Positions 25,763 through 34,043 of a DNA stretch of 64,000 nucleotides are shown piece after piece. The notes under the pieces were generated by a model, which saw nothing but the letters and a program-made list of their open reading frames with translations, was not told the DNA's origin and ran no database searches. The stretch's first letter is position 1; each line of letters begins with the position of its first letter. The stretch is from Comamonas avium. GTDB taxonomy: Bacteria; Pseudomonadota; Gammaproteobacteria; Burkholderiales; Burkholderiaceae_C. The position numbers and the translations under genes were made by a program. The stretch is taken from the NCBI RefSeq assembly GCF_014836675.1, contig NZ_JACSQK010000002.1:310001-374000 (forward strand), in the 5' to 3' direction.

Positions 25763-26878
25763 ATGCCGCGCCCCATTCTTGCCACCATCCATCCTCAAGC
25801 GATTCGCCACAACCTGCAACGGGTTCGCAGCGCAGCGCCAGACGCCAAGCTCATGTGCGTGACCAAGGCCAATGCCTACGGCCATGGCATTGAGCGCGCT
25901 TTTGAAGGTATGCGTGCGGCAGACGGCTTTGCGGTGCTGGAGCTGGAGGAGGCGCAGCGCCTGCGTCGCCTGGACTGGCGCGGCCCCATCTTGCTGCTGG
26001 AGGGCGTGTTTGAGCTGCGTGATCTGGAGCTGTGCTCTCGCCTGGGTGTCTGGCACACCGTGCACTGCGATGAGCAGATTGATTGGCTGGCGGCGCACAA
26101 AACGCAAATTCCGCACCGTGTGTTCTTGAAGATGAACAGTGGCATGAATCGCCTGGGCTTTACGCCAGAGCGTTTTCGCAGTGCCTATGCGCGCCTTAAT
26201 GCCTTGCCGCAGGTGGAAGAGATTTCTTTTGTCACCCACTTCAGTGATGCGGATGGCCCGCGCGGCATTGCGCACCAGCTGGAAGTATTCATGCAAGTGA
26301 CCGAAGACCTACCGGGCGAACGCAGCGCCTGCAACAGCGCAGGCGCCCTCATTTTTGGGAGCGATGAGCGGGCCCGCAATGACTGGGTGCGCCCTGGCAT
26401 CGTGCTGTACGGCAGCGCGCCAGACTATCCGCAGCGCACGGCGCAGGACTGGGGCCTGCTGCCAGCCATGACGCTGTCCACCAAGGTGATTGGTGTGCAA
26501 AACCTCAAAGCGGGCGATACCGTGGGTTATGGCTCTGCCTTTACTGCGGATGGGCCCATGAAGCTGGGCGTGATCGCCTGTGGCTATGCCGACGGCTACC
26601 CCCGCCATTGCGGCACGGACACACCTGTGCTGGTCAACGGCGTACGCACCCGGTTACTGGGCCGCGTGAGCATGGACATGATCTGCGTGGATTTGACCCC
26701 GGCGCCAGAAGCTGGCGTGGGCAGCGAAGTGGTGCTGTGGGGCCGCAGCCCCAGCACGGGCACTTTGCTGAGCATTGACGAGGTGGCCGCCGCCGCTGGC
26801 ACGGTGGGCTATGAGCTGATGTGCGCTGTTGCCCCTCGCGTGCCTGTGGTCAGCGATGAAGACGTGCTGCGCAAATAA
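25763..26878 (+). CDS. alr: Alanine racemase
   Basis: PLP enzyme (371 aa) making D-alanine for peptidoglycan. Catalytic Lys35 is in VTKANAYGHG (Schiff base); the second catalytic Tyr is in the GDTVGYGSAF region; also GRVSMDMICVDLT and the C-terminal VGYELMCAV. Length is normal. ATG 25763 is at the right place for the family start MPRPILATIHPQAIRHNL. Repeat copy B begins 27 bases after the stop. radA follows. Confidence 0.95.
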   Translation: MPRPILATIHPQAIRHNLQRVRSAAPDAKLMCVTKANAYGHGIERAFEGMRAADGFAVLELEEAQRLRRLDWRGPILLLEGVFELRDLELCSRLGVWHTVHCDEQIDWLAAHKTQIPHRVFLKMNSGMNRLGFTPERFRSAYARLNALPQVEEISFVTHFSDADGPRGIAHQLEVFMQVTEDLPGERSACNSAGALIFGSDERARNDWVRPGIVLYGSAPDYPQRTAQDWGLLPAMTLSTKVIGVQNLKAGDTVGYGSAFTADGPMKLGVIACGYADGYPRHCGTDTPVLVNGVRTRLLGRVSMDMICVDLTPAPEAGVGSEVVLWGRSPSTGTLLSIDEVAAAAGTVGYELMCAVAPRVPVVSDEDVLRK

Positions 26879-26905
26879 GCACTCATAAATCACAAAGCTT
26901 TCATT

Positions 26906-26998
26906 AAAAATGAGAGCTACTAACGCTTGATATGTATAGTTTTCAAATGCTTTTATATTTGAAAACAAGTGCTATAAAGCGCTGGTAGCTCTTGTTTT
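26906..26998. repeat. Interspersed palindromic spacer repeat, copy B
   Basis: Outer arms AGAGCTACTAACGCTT and AAGCGCTGGTAGCTCT; inner arms GTTTTCAAA (26939-26947) and TTTGAAAAC (26958-26966). It lies between alr and radA. Confidence 0.75.
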
Positions 26999-27053
26999 AT
27001 GGAATTTCACAGGCATTGGCAACGGTGACAAGCTGCACCGATATAGTCCTGCC

Positions 27054-28439
27054 ATGGCCAAAGACAAAACCATTTACACCTGCAACGCATGCGGCGGCAG
27101 CACCCCGCGCTGGCTGGGCAAGTGCCCCAACTGCGGCGCGTGGAACAGCCTGATCGAAAGTGTGCCTGAGGCCGCATCGGGGGGTAAAAACCGCCTCAGC
27201 TCTCCACAGGGCTACGCAGGGTTGGCCAATGCACAACCGGTGACGCCCTTGTCCGCCATCGAAGCGCAAGACGTGGCCCGCACCCCCAGCGGCATTGAAG
27301 AGCTGGACCGTGTGCTGGGCGGCGGCGTGGTGGAAGGTGGCGTAGTGCTGATTGGTGGCGACCCCGGGATTGGCAAATCCACGCTGTTGCTGCAGGCCAT
27401 GGATGCGCTGCACCGCGCTGGCTTGCCCACGCTGTATGTGACGGGCGAAGAAAGCGGCGCGCAGGTGGCGCTGCGTTCACGCCGGCTGGGCATTGATGGC
27501 AGTCAGGTAAATTTGCTGGCTGAGATTCAGCTCGAAAAGATTTTGGCTACGGTGGAGGCTACGCAGCCTGCCGTCGTGGTGATCGACTCCATCCAGACCA
27601 CGTATTCCGACCAGCTCACCAGCGCCCCCGGTTCGGTCGCGCAGGTGCGCGAATGCGCTGCGCACTTGACGCGTATGGCCAAAAGCACGGGCGTGACCGT
27701 GATCTTGGTGGGCCACGTCACCAAAGAGGGCGCCTTGGCGGGCCCGCGCGTGCTGGAGCACATGGTCGATACCGTGCTGTACTTTGAGGGCGACACGCAC
27801 AGCCCGCACCGCCTGATTCGCGCTATCAAAAACCGTTTTGGTGCCGTCAACGAGATTGGCGTGTTTGCCATGACCGAAAAGGGCCTGAAGGGCGTAAGCA
27901 ACCCCAGCGCCATTTTCTTGAGCCAGCACTCAGAACCCGTGCCCGGCAGTTGCGTGATGGTGACGCTGGAGGGCACGCGCCCGCTGCTGGTCGAGATTCA
28001 AGCGCTGGTAGACAGCGCCGGCCCGGCAGCGCGCCGCTTGTCTGTGGGGCTGGACAAAGACCGACTGGCCATGCTGCTGGCGGTACTGAACCGCCATGCG
28101 GGCGTGGCCTGTGCGGACCAGGATGTGTTTGTGAACGCCGTGGGCGGCGTGCGCATCAATGAGCCAGCAGCCGATTTGGCCGTCATGCTGTCCATTACCT
28201 CCAGCCTGCGCGGCAAGCCTTTGCCCAAGGGCTTTTTTGCTTTTGGCGAAGTGGGCTTGGCGGGCGAAGTGCGACCCGCCCCCCGTGGGCAAGATCGCCT
28301 CAAAGAAGCTGCCAAGCTGGGCTTTACAGTGGCTGTCGTGCCCAAGGCCAATGTGCCAAAAAAAGCCATTCCTGGCTTGACCATCCACCCTGTTGAGCGC
28401 GTGGATGAAGCCATCAATGTGGTGCGCGCCATCAACTAA
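27054..28439 (+). CDS. radA: DNA repair protein RadA (Sms)
   Basis: RecA-like ATPase (461 aa) that drives branch migration in recombination repair. Seen: N-terminal C4 zinc finger CNACGGSTPRWLGKCPNCGAW (shown up to its last residue, about 12-31), Walker A GGDPGIGKSTLL, Walker B VVVIDSIQT, the RadA-specific KNRFG motif, and a C-terminal Lon protease-like domain with GEVGLAGEVRPA. Full length. It follows alr after repeat copy B. Confidence 0.95.
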   Translation: MAKDKTIYTCNACGGSTPRWLGKCPNCGAWNSLIESVPEAASGGKNRLSSPQGYAGLANAQPVTPLSAIEAQDVARTPSGIEELDRVLGGGVVEGGVVLIGGDPGIGKSTLLLQAMDALHRAGLPTLYVTGEESGAQVALRSRRLGIDGSQVNLLAEIQLEKILATVEATQPAVVVIDSIQTTYSDQLTSAPGSVAQVRECAAHLTRMAKSTGVTVILVGHVTKEGALAGPRVLEHMVDTVLYFEGDTHSPHRLIRAIKNRFGAVNEIGVFAMTEKGLKGVSNPSAIFLSQHSEPVPGSCVMVTLEGTRPLLVEIQALVDSAGPAARRLSVGLDKDRLAMLLAVLNRHAGVACADQDVFVNAVGGVRINEPAADLAVMLSITSSLRGKPLPKGFFAFGEVGLAGEVRPAPRGQDRLKEAAKLGFTVAVVPKANVPKKAIPGLTIHPVERVDEAINVVRAIN

Positions 28440-28540
28440 ATGCTTGTGGACAAACATGTTTTTTGGTCAGCGGGTTGCTCAAAGCCAATATACGCACTGC
28501 CCGCAGGCGGCGGCTGGTGTGTCCATATGACAATACGCCC

Positions 28541-28972
28541 ATGAATTTTCGCAACGTTGTAGTGCCCTTGGGGCTGGCGATCATGCTGTATGTCGCTTTT
28601 GATTCGATGGGATGGAAGGGCGTCGCCGCAATAGGCGGTGGCATCTTGATGTGGCTGCTGCTGCACTTCACCCGCTTGATGACCGTCATGCGGCGCGCCT
28701 CTCAGCGCCCGATTGGCTATGTGGGCAGTGCCGTGATGCTGAACGCCAAGCTCAAACCTAAAGTAAACCTGATGCACGTGGTGGCCATGACCCGCTCACT
28801 GGGCGTGCTCATGTCTGAGGAAGGCAAAGATCCTGAGATCTATCGCTGGACGGATGGGAGCGACTCCTACGTCACCTGCGAGTTTGTGCATGGCCGGTTG
28901 GTGAAGTGGGCGCTGGAGCGCCCCTCTAAATCTGAACCTACTATTGCGGACAGTAGTACAACGGCGGCCTGA
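28541..28972 (+). CDS. Conserved membrane protein downstream of radA
   Basis: 143-residue protein. ATG 28541 gives MNFRNVVVPLGLAIMLYVAFDSMGWKG with two TM segments (about 6-22 and 28-46), then a basic soluble domain ending in YRWTDGSDSYVTCEFVHGRLVKWALERP. An in-frame frame back to 28463 lacks protein character. Its place after radA and its size recall a small protein often mis-annotated as glycerate kinase in Comamonadaceae; it has no kinase motif. Function unknown. Confidence 0.75.
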   Translation: MNFRNVVVPLGLAIMLYVAFDSMGWKGVAAIGGGILMWLLLHFTRLMTVMRRASQRPIGYVGSAVMLNAKLKPKVNLMHVVAMTRSLGVLMSEEGKDPEIYRWTDGSDSYVTCEFVHGRLVKWALERPSKSEPTIADSSTTAA

Positions 28973-28997
28973 GGCCTTTAAAATCTCTCACAACAGA

Positions 28998-29022
28998 GGT
29001 CCAGCCGGGTGTCGGCTGGCCT
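28998..29022 (+). terminator. Weak terminator-like hairpin
   Basis: CCAGCCG (29001-29007), loop of 5, CGGCTGG (29013-29019), extended by AGG/CCT around a one-base bulge; only a short T-rich tail follows. It lies after the radA-linked membrane protein gene. Confidence 0.35.
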
Positions 29023-29085
29023 TGATTTAAAGTTCAAGCAGCCTGCATGTACGGGCTGCCTCCACCTGTGAGAGAGACGCCCACC

Positions 29086-29295
29086 ATGAGCACTACTGCC
29101 GTTGTCGAACTGGCTGCCAAAGACCTGAACCAGCAAGGCGGTGTTTACTGCCCCAGCCCGAAGGCTGATATGAAGCTGTGGAACAGCCACCCCAAGGTCT
29201 ACATCGATGTGGCCCACAGTGGTGAAGGCAAGTGCCCTTACTGCGGCACCACTTTCAAGCTGAAGGCCGGCGAGGTGTTTGCTGCAGGCCATTGA
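29086..29295 (+). CDS. zf-CHCC zinc-finger domain protein
   Basis: 69-residue protein with the Cys-His-Cys-Cys pattern of the zf-CHCC family (related to the NDUFS6 zinc domain): YCPSP, WNSHPKVYID and CPYCGTTFKL. ATG 29086; an upstream in-frame start at 29047 adds an unlikely tail. Family members are accessory proteins of uncertain function, sometimes near respiratory complex I genes. Followed by a strong terminator. Confidence 0.85.
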   Translation: MSTTAVVELAAKDLNQQGGVYCPSPKADMKLWNSHPKVYIDVAHSGEGKCPYCGTTFKLKAGEVFAAGH

Positions 29296-29314
29296 TACGC
29301 GGCGTTGGCAACCC

Positions 29315-29344
29315 AAGGGCTTCCCTGCGAAGCCCTTCTTTTTT
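29315..29344 (+). terminator. Rho-independent terminator after the zf-CHCC gene
   Basis: Perfect 9-bp stem AAGGGCTTC (29315-29323) with GAAGCCCTT (29329-29337), loop of 5, followed by CTTTTTT. It insulates the polysaccharide locus that follows. Confidence 0.88.
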
Positions 29345-29355
29345 GAGGTCAGCGT

Positions 29356-30441
29356 ATGCGCATTCTTCACTTCGTGACTGGCGGCTTTTCGGGGGCAACG
29401 CAAGTTGCTGTCGATCTTTGTATGGCAGCGAAAAACACGCCAGGCATGGAGGTCATGCTTGTTCTTCGACGCAAGCGCAATACAGATGCCCAGCGCGTTC
29501 AGGCGCTGCGTGACCAGGGCTTGACTGTGCAGGTGGTTTCTAACTGGCTGCACGCCATGACTGTTTGGGAGTTGCGCAAGCTGATCCGTGCGTGGAAGCC
29601 GGATGTGGTGTTTGCCCATGGTTTCAGCGACCACATATGGGGGCGCCAAGCAGCGGCTGCGGAAGGCGTGCCGCGCATTTTTCATGTGGAGCACAACGCT
29701 TATGAGCGCTACACGCCTCGCAGGCTGAAGCAGGCGTTGGCACTGTCCCCTTGGACGACAGCGCACATTGGTGTCTCTGAAGGGGTCAGGACACGGCTCA
29801 TTGAGCTGGGTTTTCCAGCAGATAAATGCATGGCCATTCCGAATGGCATTGATTTGCGAAAGTTTCCGGAAACACTGCTTCCAGCTGACTGGTCTTCGCG
29901 GGAGCCTGCCATCTTGATGGCATCGCGTTTTGCGCGACAAAAAGACCATGCCAGCCTTGTTCAGGCTTTGCAGGTTCTGCGTAACCAAGGCCTCACCCCC
30001 AAGCTGTATTTGGCGGGTGGGGGGAGCAAGCGTTTGCGCCACAAGGTGGAAAGCTTGGTGGCCAAGCTGGGTCTGCAAGAGCAGGTGATTTTCTTGGGCA
30101 ATGTCTCAGATTTGCCGCAGAGGCTGGCAGCCGTGCAGATCTTTGTTCTTTCGACGCATTGGGAAGGCATGCCACTGGCGCTGGTCGAAGGCATGGCCGC
30201 TGCGTGCGCCTGCATTACTTCCAATGTTCTCGGGGCAAAGGAAGCCTTGGTGCACGATGTCGATGGGTTGGTTGTGCCTCATGAAGATGTCCAAGAATTG
30301 GCTGCAGCATTGCAATTTTTGCTGCAAAACCCTTCAAGAGCGGAGCAACTGGGTCTTGCAGCGCGGGCCAAGGCGTTCCATGCCTATGGGCGCGAGCACA
30401 TGTGGACCCAATACCAGGCGCTTTTGGCCGCTACCACGTAA
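29356..30441 (+). CDS. Glycosyltransferase family 4
   Basis: GT-B fold glycosyltransferase (361 aa), probably acting on LPS or another surface glycan at the inner membrane. N-terminus MRILHFVTGGFSGATQVAVDL (acceptor domain); nucleotide-sugar domain with SRFARQKDHASLVQAL, LYLAGGG, FLGNVSDLPQRLAAVQIFVL and the E-x7-E motif EGMPLALVEGMA. RBS GAGG 8 bases upstream. Next to GT25 and O-antigen ligase genes. Donor and acceptor unknown. Confidence 0.9.
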   Translation: MRILHFVTGGFSGATQVAVDLCMAAKNTPGMEVMLVLRRKRNTDAQRVQALRDQGLTVQVVSNWLHAMTVWELRKLIRAWKPDVVFAHGFSDHIWGRQAAAAEGVPRIFHVEHNAYERYTPRRLKQALALSPWTTAHIGVSEGVRTRLIELGFPADKCMAIPNGIDLRKFPETLLPADWSSREPAILMASRFARQKDHASLVQALQVLRNQGLTPKLYLAGGGSKRLRHKVESLVAKLGLQEQVIFLGNVSDLPQRLAAVQIFVLSTHWEGMPLALVEGMAAACACITSNVLGAKEALVHDVDGLVVPHEDVQELAAALQFLLQNPSRAEQLGLAARAKAFHAYGREHMWTQYQALLAATT

Positions 30442-30478
30442 GTGGTCTGCAATTTTTATTCTTCGACCGAAAAGACGA

Positions 30479-31219
30479 TCAATGCTTTGGCAGCTTGGGC
30501 GAGCGTGACATTACGTTGCCTGTGAACAGCTGCACCTTCATCCATAACTTGCGAACGCGCTGTGTAGCGGATGTGCGCTCACGCTGTGCCCAGATGCTAC
30601 TGACCTCGCTCAGTTCATCCAAACCCAGCACAGAAGGGTAGACGCCAAACACCTGCAAGCCGTTCTCAAACCAAAATCGGATATCTACATCTACCGGGCG
30701 GCCAAAGGGGACGCGGCTAGACAGTAACTTTTGGGCACCAGCACGGCTGATAACATAGCCCGCCGTGGAGCTGGGAACGCGTTGATATTGGATCAGTCTG
30801 TGCGTAGGTGTTAACTGGCGCTCTGCTTTTATTTTTTCTTTGGGTCGGCCAATCAGCTTGATCATGTCCCAGCCTTGTCCCAGCTGGGCAATCGCCTGGA
30901 TGGCTGCTCCAAAGTCTGTGAGCAATTGAACGTCGTCTTCCAAGACCACCATCGCAGGTGCATCACTCTCTAGCAGTTGCTGCCATGCTTTGATGTGGCT
31001 GGCGTAGCAACCCTTTTCGCCGTTCACCAGCGGTTTGTAGTATTGCTTGGCGTTCAGTGCAGGGCTATACCAGCGTGCTTGTTCTTCTTCTGAGAGATTC
31101 GCCCACCAAACGGCATCGAGACGGCGGCCCTGCAAAGATAAAGCTTTAAACTGCTGCTGCAGCAGTTCTCTTCGCTCTGTGTCTCTGTCAAGATTGATAA
31201 AAAAAATAGGCAATTCCAT
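30479..31219 (-). CDS. Glycosyltransferase family 25 (LPS/LOS type)
   Basis: GT25 protein (246 aa) related to beta-galactosyltransferases of lipooligosaccharide synthesis. ATG 31219 gives the family start MELPIFFINLDRDTERRELL; an in-frame extension to 31369 is not protein-like and would overlap the ligase gene. Seen: GEKGCYASHIKAWQQLLES, the metal-binding LEDDVQLL, and the YVISRAGAQKLL region. It lies on the strand opposite its neighbours, tail to tail with GT4 (37-base gap) and head to head with waaL (51-base gap). Confidence 0.88.
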   Translation of the reverse strand: MELPIFFINLDRDTERRELLQQQFKALSLQGRRLDAVWWANLSEEEQARWYSPALNAKQYYKPLVNGEKGCYASHIKAWQQLLESDAPAMVVLEDDVQLLTDFGAAIQAIAQLGQGWDMIKLIGRPKEKIKAERQLTPTHRLIQYQRVPSSTAGYVISRAGAQKLLSSRVPFGRPVDVDIRFWFENGLQVFGVYPSVLGLDELSEVSSIWAQRERTSATQRVRKLWMKVQLFTGNVMSRSPKLPKH

Positions 31220-31270
31220 GCGAGATTTTATGCATATTTTCGGCGTTGGAATTTCCTGAGAAAGTATTTG

Positions 31271-32518
31271 ATGTTGGATTCTTATAAGTTTAAATCGAAC
31301 ATAGAAAAAAGTAGCATCTTTTTTTTGGTTTTGGCATTCTTGTTTTTGCCATTTTCGTTGGCCGCGCACAATGCATCGCTGGCGCTCACTGTATTAACTG
31401 CTCTGCTTAGTGGATCAGTTTGGAGAAAAAGAGATTCTTTGTGGAGAGAGCCCTTGGTGTGGGCGTTGCTGGCCTTGTTCTTTTGGGTGTGTGTTGGTTC
31501 TATTTATAGTCTTTCCACATGGGACGACGCGCTTGGAACAAATTTCAATAAATATTCAAAATTGTTTTTTGGCGTATTTTTGATAGCAATTCTTCTGAAC
31601 AAAAGAGCTAGGGAATATGCGTTTTTTGCATTTCCTGTAGGTATGTTTTTTGTGTTGATTTCTACCTATTTGAATATATGGTTTGAAGTGCCTTGGTCGG
31701 TGACCAAGAACCAAGGATGGGGAGTGGATCATACGGTTTTTGGTAATTACATTACACAAAACATAATGATGTCTTTTTTTGCATTGCAGGGAATATTCTT
31801 TATATTTACTAATGAGATTCGGTGGAGAAAATGGTTTTGGATTATTGTCACAGGGTTGGCAATTATTTCAATAATGTATTTGTCTAGTGGGCGCACAGGT
31901 TATGTTGTACTGCTTGCTGGAATTATTTTGTATATTGTTTTTGCTCTTCCAAAGAAATGGTCTTGGTTGGGTGTGATCGCTATCGTGCTTGCCAGTCTTG
32001 TTGCGTTTAGTACTTCATCACGAGTGCAAGAACGTTATGAATTGGCTATTAGCGAAACCCAGTTGATTTTCGAGCAAAATAGTCGAGGAGAGCTACCAAC
32101 TTTTTCAAGTATTGGGGCTCGTTGGTATATGTGGATGAAGTCTCTAGAGCTGGTGCAAGAGCGACCTATTCTAGGCTGGGGCTTGGGGAGTCATGGAATT
32201 AAGTGGTGTGAGAAAGCACCTGAGCCAGTCTGGTGTCAGGTGGGAGATACAACGCCTCACAATCAATTCATTTTCTTTGCTGTCGAACTTGGAATAGTTG
32301 GTTTGATTTTATTTTTACTACTTATCTCTACGCTTTGTTGGGCGGGTTGGCAAGGTGGGAAATATAGGCCGTTAATGATGGGGTTTATTGCTATATTTTT
32401 AGTGGATAGTATGGTGAATGCATCTCTTTGGAATGCTAGAGAATATAATTTCTTCATATTGATGATGTGCTTGCTTTATACGATGATTCGTTTTAAAGAT
32501 AAAAATGAAATCAACTGA
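31271..32518 (+). CDS. waaL: O-antigen ligase (WaaL/RfaL family)
   Basis: Polytopic inner-membrane protein (415 aa, about 11-12 TM segments) that would transfer O-polysaccharide from undecaprenyl diphosphate to lipid A-core. The start is ATG 31271 (a TTG sits directly before). Seen: a large periplasmic loop with GWGLGSHGIKWC and PHNQFIFFAVELGIVGLILF, the Wzy_C/ligase hallmark, and GRTGYVVLLAGI in the middle. The gene is visibly AT-rich compared with its surroundings, as usual for variable O-antigen genes. A run of eight T (31319-31326) lies at codons 17-19. A Wzy-type polymerase is an alternative. Confidence 0.82.
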   Translation: MLDSYKFKSNIEKSSIFFLVLAFLFLPFSLAAHNASLALTVLTALLSGSVWRKRDSLWREPLVWALLALFFWVCVGSIYSLSTWDDALGTNFNKYSKLFFGVFLIAILLNKRAREYAFFAFPVGMFFVLISTYLNIWFEVPWSVTKNQGWGVDHTVFGNYITQNIMMSFFALQGIFFIFTNEIRWRKWFWIIVTGLAIISIMYLSSGRTGYVVLLAGIILYIVFALPKKWSWLGVIAIVLASLVAFSTSSRVQERYELAISETQLIFEQNSRGELPTFSSIGARWYMWMKSLELVQERPILGWGLGSHGIKWCEKAPEPVWCQVGDTTPHNQFIFFAVELGIVGLILFLLLISTLCWAGWQGGKYRPLMMGFIAIFLVDSMVNASLWNAREYNFFILMMCLLYTMIRFKDKNEIN

Positions 32519-33155
32519 TCAATTTTTTGAGCTGAATGATCTTGAAAAAATAGGTCAAGGCACCATTAAGAATGTTTATCAGCACCCGTTCTGCGAAGAG
32601 AAAATAATAAAGGTTATTAAACCGGAATTAGTGGCTGATGATGGTGGCTTTTTGAAGCACGGTAAAATAAAAAGAAATTTATACCAAGGCATTTATCGCC
32701 AGTTTCGTCGCGAAATTTTGCAATATCTACAACTTTGCAAGAATCATTACAGGGAAAATAATTATATTTTCCCTGTAGAAATTCCTTATGGACTGGTGGC
32801 AACTTCTTCGGGTTTAGGCCTGGTGACCGAAAAAATCTCGGCGGAGGACGGAAAGGGCTGGACGCTTGAGGACCTGGCCAAAGGCCCAGGCCTGCAAGAA
32901 AAGCATCAGAGGGCATTGGCCCAATTCTTTGATGATTGTGTGCGTCTGCATATTGTTTTTGGAGAGGTGAACTACGCAGGCTTGATGTACACAGAAAGGC
33001 GTAGCGGCCGTCCCGAGTTTGTGTTGGTCGACGGGGTTGGGGAAAAGCTGCTGATACCGATTCGAGCCATGTCTGCCTCCATCAGTGGACGTTATGTGCG
33101 TCAAGTCCAGCACAAAATTCAGCAGCAATTAAATGCAATCGCCGTAGAAAAATAA
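32505..33155 (+). CDS. yrbL: YrbL-family protein-kinase-like protein
   Basis: 216-residue protein of the YrbL (PhoP regulatory network) family, which has a kinase-like fold. Seen: IGQGTIKNVYQHPF (glycine-rich loop), KIIKVIKPE (candidate ATP-binding Lys), and a catalytic-loop-like VRLHIVFGEVNYAGLMY followed by FVLVDGVGEK (Asp of a DFG-like site). It overlaps the ligase gene by 14 bases, so they are coupled; context suggests a sugar kinase acting on LPS core, like WaaP/InaA relatives, but that is inference. The 5' half is AT-rich, the 3' half less so. Confidence 0.78.
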   Translation: MKSTDQFFELNDLEKIGQGTIKNVYQHPFCEEKIIKVIKPELVADDGGFLKHGKIKRNLYQGIYRQFRREILQYLQLCKNHYRENNYIFPVEIPYGLVATSSGLGLVTEKISAEDGKGWTLEDLAKGPGLQEKHQRALAQFFDDCVRLHIVFGEVNYAGLMYTERRSGRPEFVLVDGVGEKLLIPIRAMSASISGRYVRQVQHKIQQQLNAIAVEK

Positions 33156-33176
33156 AAAGAGCCGCAGGTGCGGCTC
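33152..33176 (-). terminator. Terminator for the exonuclease III gene
   Basis: GAGCCGCA-GG-TGCGGCTC hairpin (33159-33176; inner stem with AGGT loop); on the minus strand it runs into TTTTTATT. It lies 55 bases after the exonuclease III stop and also at the end of the yrbL-like gene. Confidence 0.75.
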
Positions 33177-33230
33177 GATTCGGATACGAAATTTCTGTGC
33201 ATTACTGCGTTGGCTTCATCGGCGGCACAC

Positions 33231-34043
33231 TCACAGCTTCATCTCATACCCTATCGTCACTGGAGCATGGTCCGAGAATTTCTGGCCTTTATAGATGGAC
33301 TCTGAGCGCGCAAGCGCTGCAATAGCAGGTGTTGCCAGGTGGTAGTCCAAGCGCCACCCCACGTTGTTGGCATAGGCTTGGCCACGGTTGCTCCACCATG
33401 TGTAGCACTCATCGGTGGTGTCGGGCTGCAGGCAGCGGTAGACGTCTTGGAGACCACCCATGTCGTTGGCCGCCAGCAGCATGTCCATCCAGGCACGTTC
33501 TTCTGGGGTGAAACCGCTGTTCTTTTGGTTGCTGCGCCAGTTTTTCAGATCTTCCTTGCGGTGAGCGATATTGATATCACCGCACAGTACAAATTCACGC
33601 TCACCTTTCATGCGCATCAAATGCGTATGCATTTTGGCAAGAAAGCGAAATTTGGCGCACTGACGCTCCTCCCCTGATGAGCCACTGGGGAAGTAGCTAC
33701 TGATGATGGAAAACTTGCGCTGTGGCGTATCAAAGCGGGCTTCCACATAACGGCCTTCCGCATCAAATTCCTCGGGGTCAAAGCCGACAACCACGTCGCT
33801 GGGCTCATGGCGACTGTAGATGCCGACTCCGGAGTAGCCCTTCTTTTGTGCAAAATGAAAGATGCCGCGCATTCCGGCCAGGCTGTCAAATTTACCTTCT
33901 ATATCCGCAGCCTGCGCCTTCACCTCCTGCACGCAAATACAATCCGGGCCAGTGGCCGCAATCCATTCCTCCACACCTTTGGATGCGGCAGAGCGGATGC
34001 CGTTGAGGTTGAGGCTGGTCAATTTGAAAAGGGAAGAATCCAT
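33231..34043 (-). CDS. xth: Exodeoxyribonuclease III
   Basis: AP endonuclease / 3'-5' exonuclease (270 aa) of base excision repair. Seen: SLNLNGIRSAASKG, catalytic Glu in CVQEVKA, GYSGVGIYSR, CGDINIAH (Asp/Asn pair), and the C-terminal SDHAPVTIGYEM His. ATG 34043 is the only ATG before the conserved start; it shares the tetranucleotide CATG (34041-34044) with the pyrE start on the other strand. No clear RBS precedes it, so it may be translated from a leaderless or very short-leader mRNA. An in-frame alternative to 34148 would lie inside pyrE. Confidence 0.93.
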   Translation of the reverse strand: MDSSLFKLTSLNLNGIRSAASKGVEEWIAATGPDCICVQEVKAQAADIEGKFDSLAGMRGIFHFAQKKGYSGVGIYSRHEPSDVVVGFDPEEFDAEGRYVEARFDTPQRKFSIISSYFPSGSSGEERQCAKFRFLAKMHTHLMRMKGEREFVLCGDINIAHRKEDLKNWRSNQKNSGFTPEERAWMDMLLAANDMGGLQDVYRCLQPDTTDECYTWWSNRGQAYANNVGWRLDYHLATPAIAALARSESIYKGQKFSDHAPVTIGYEMKL

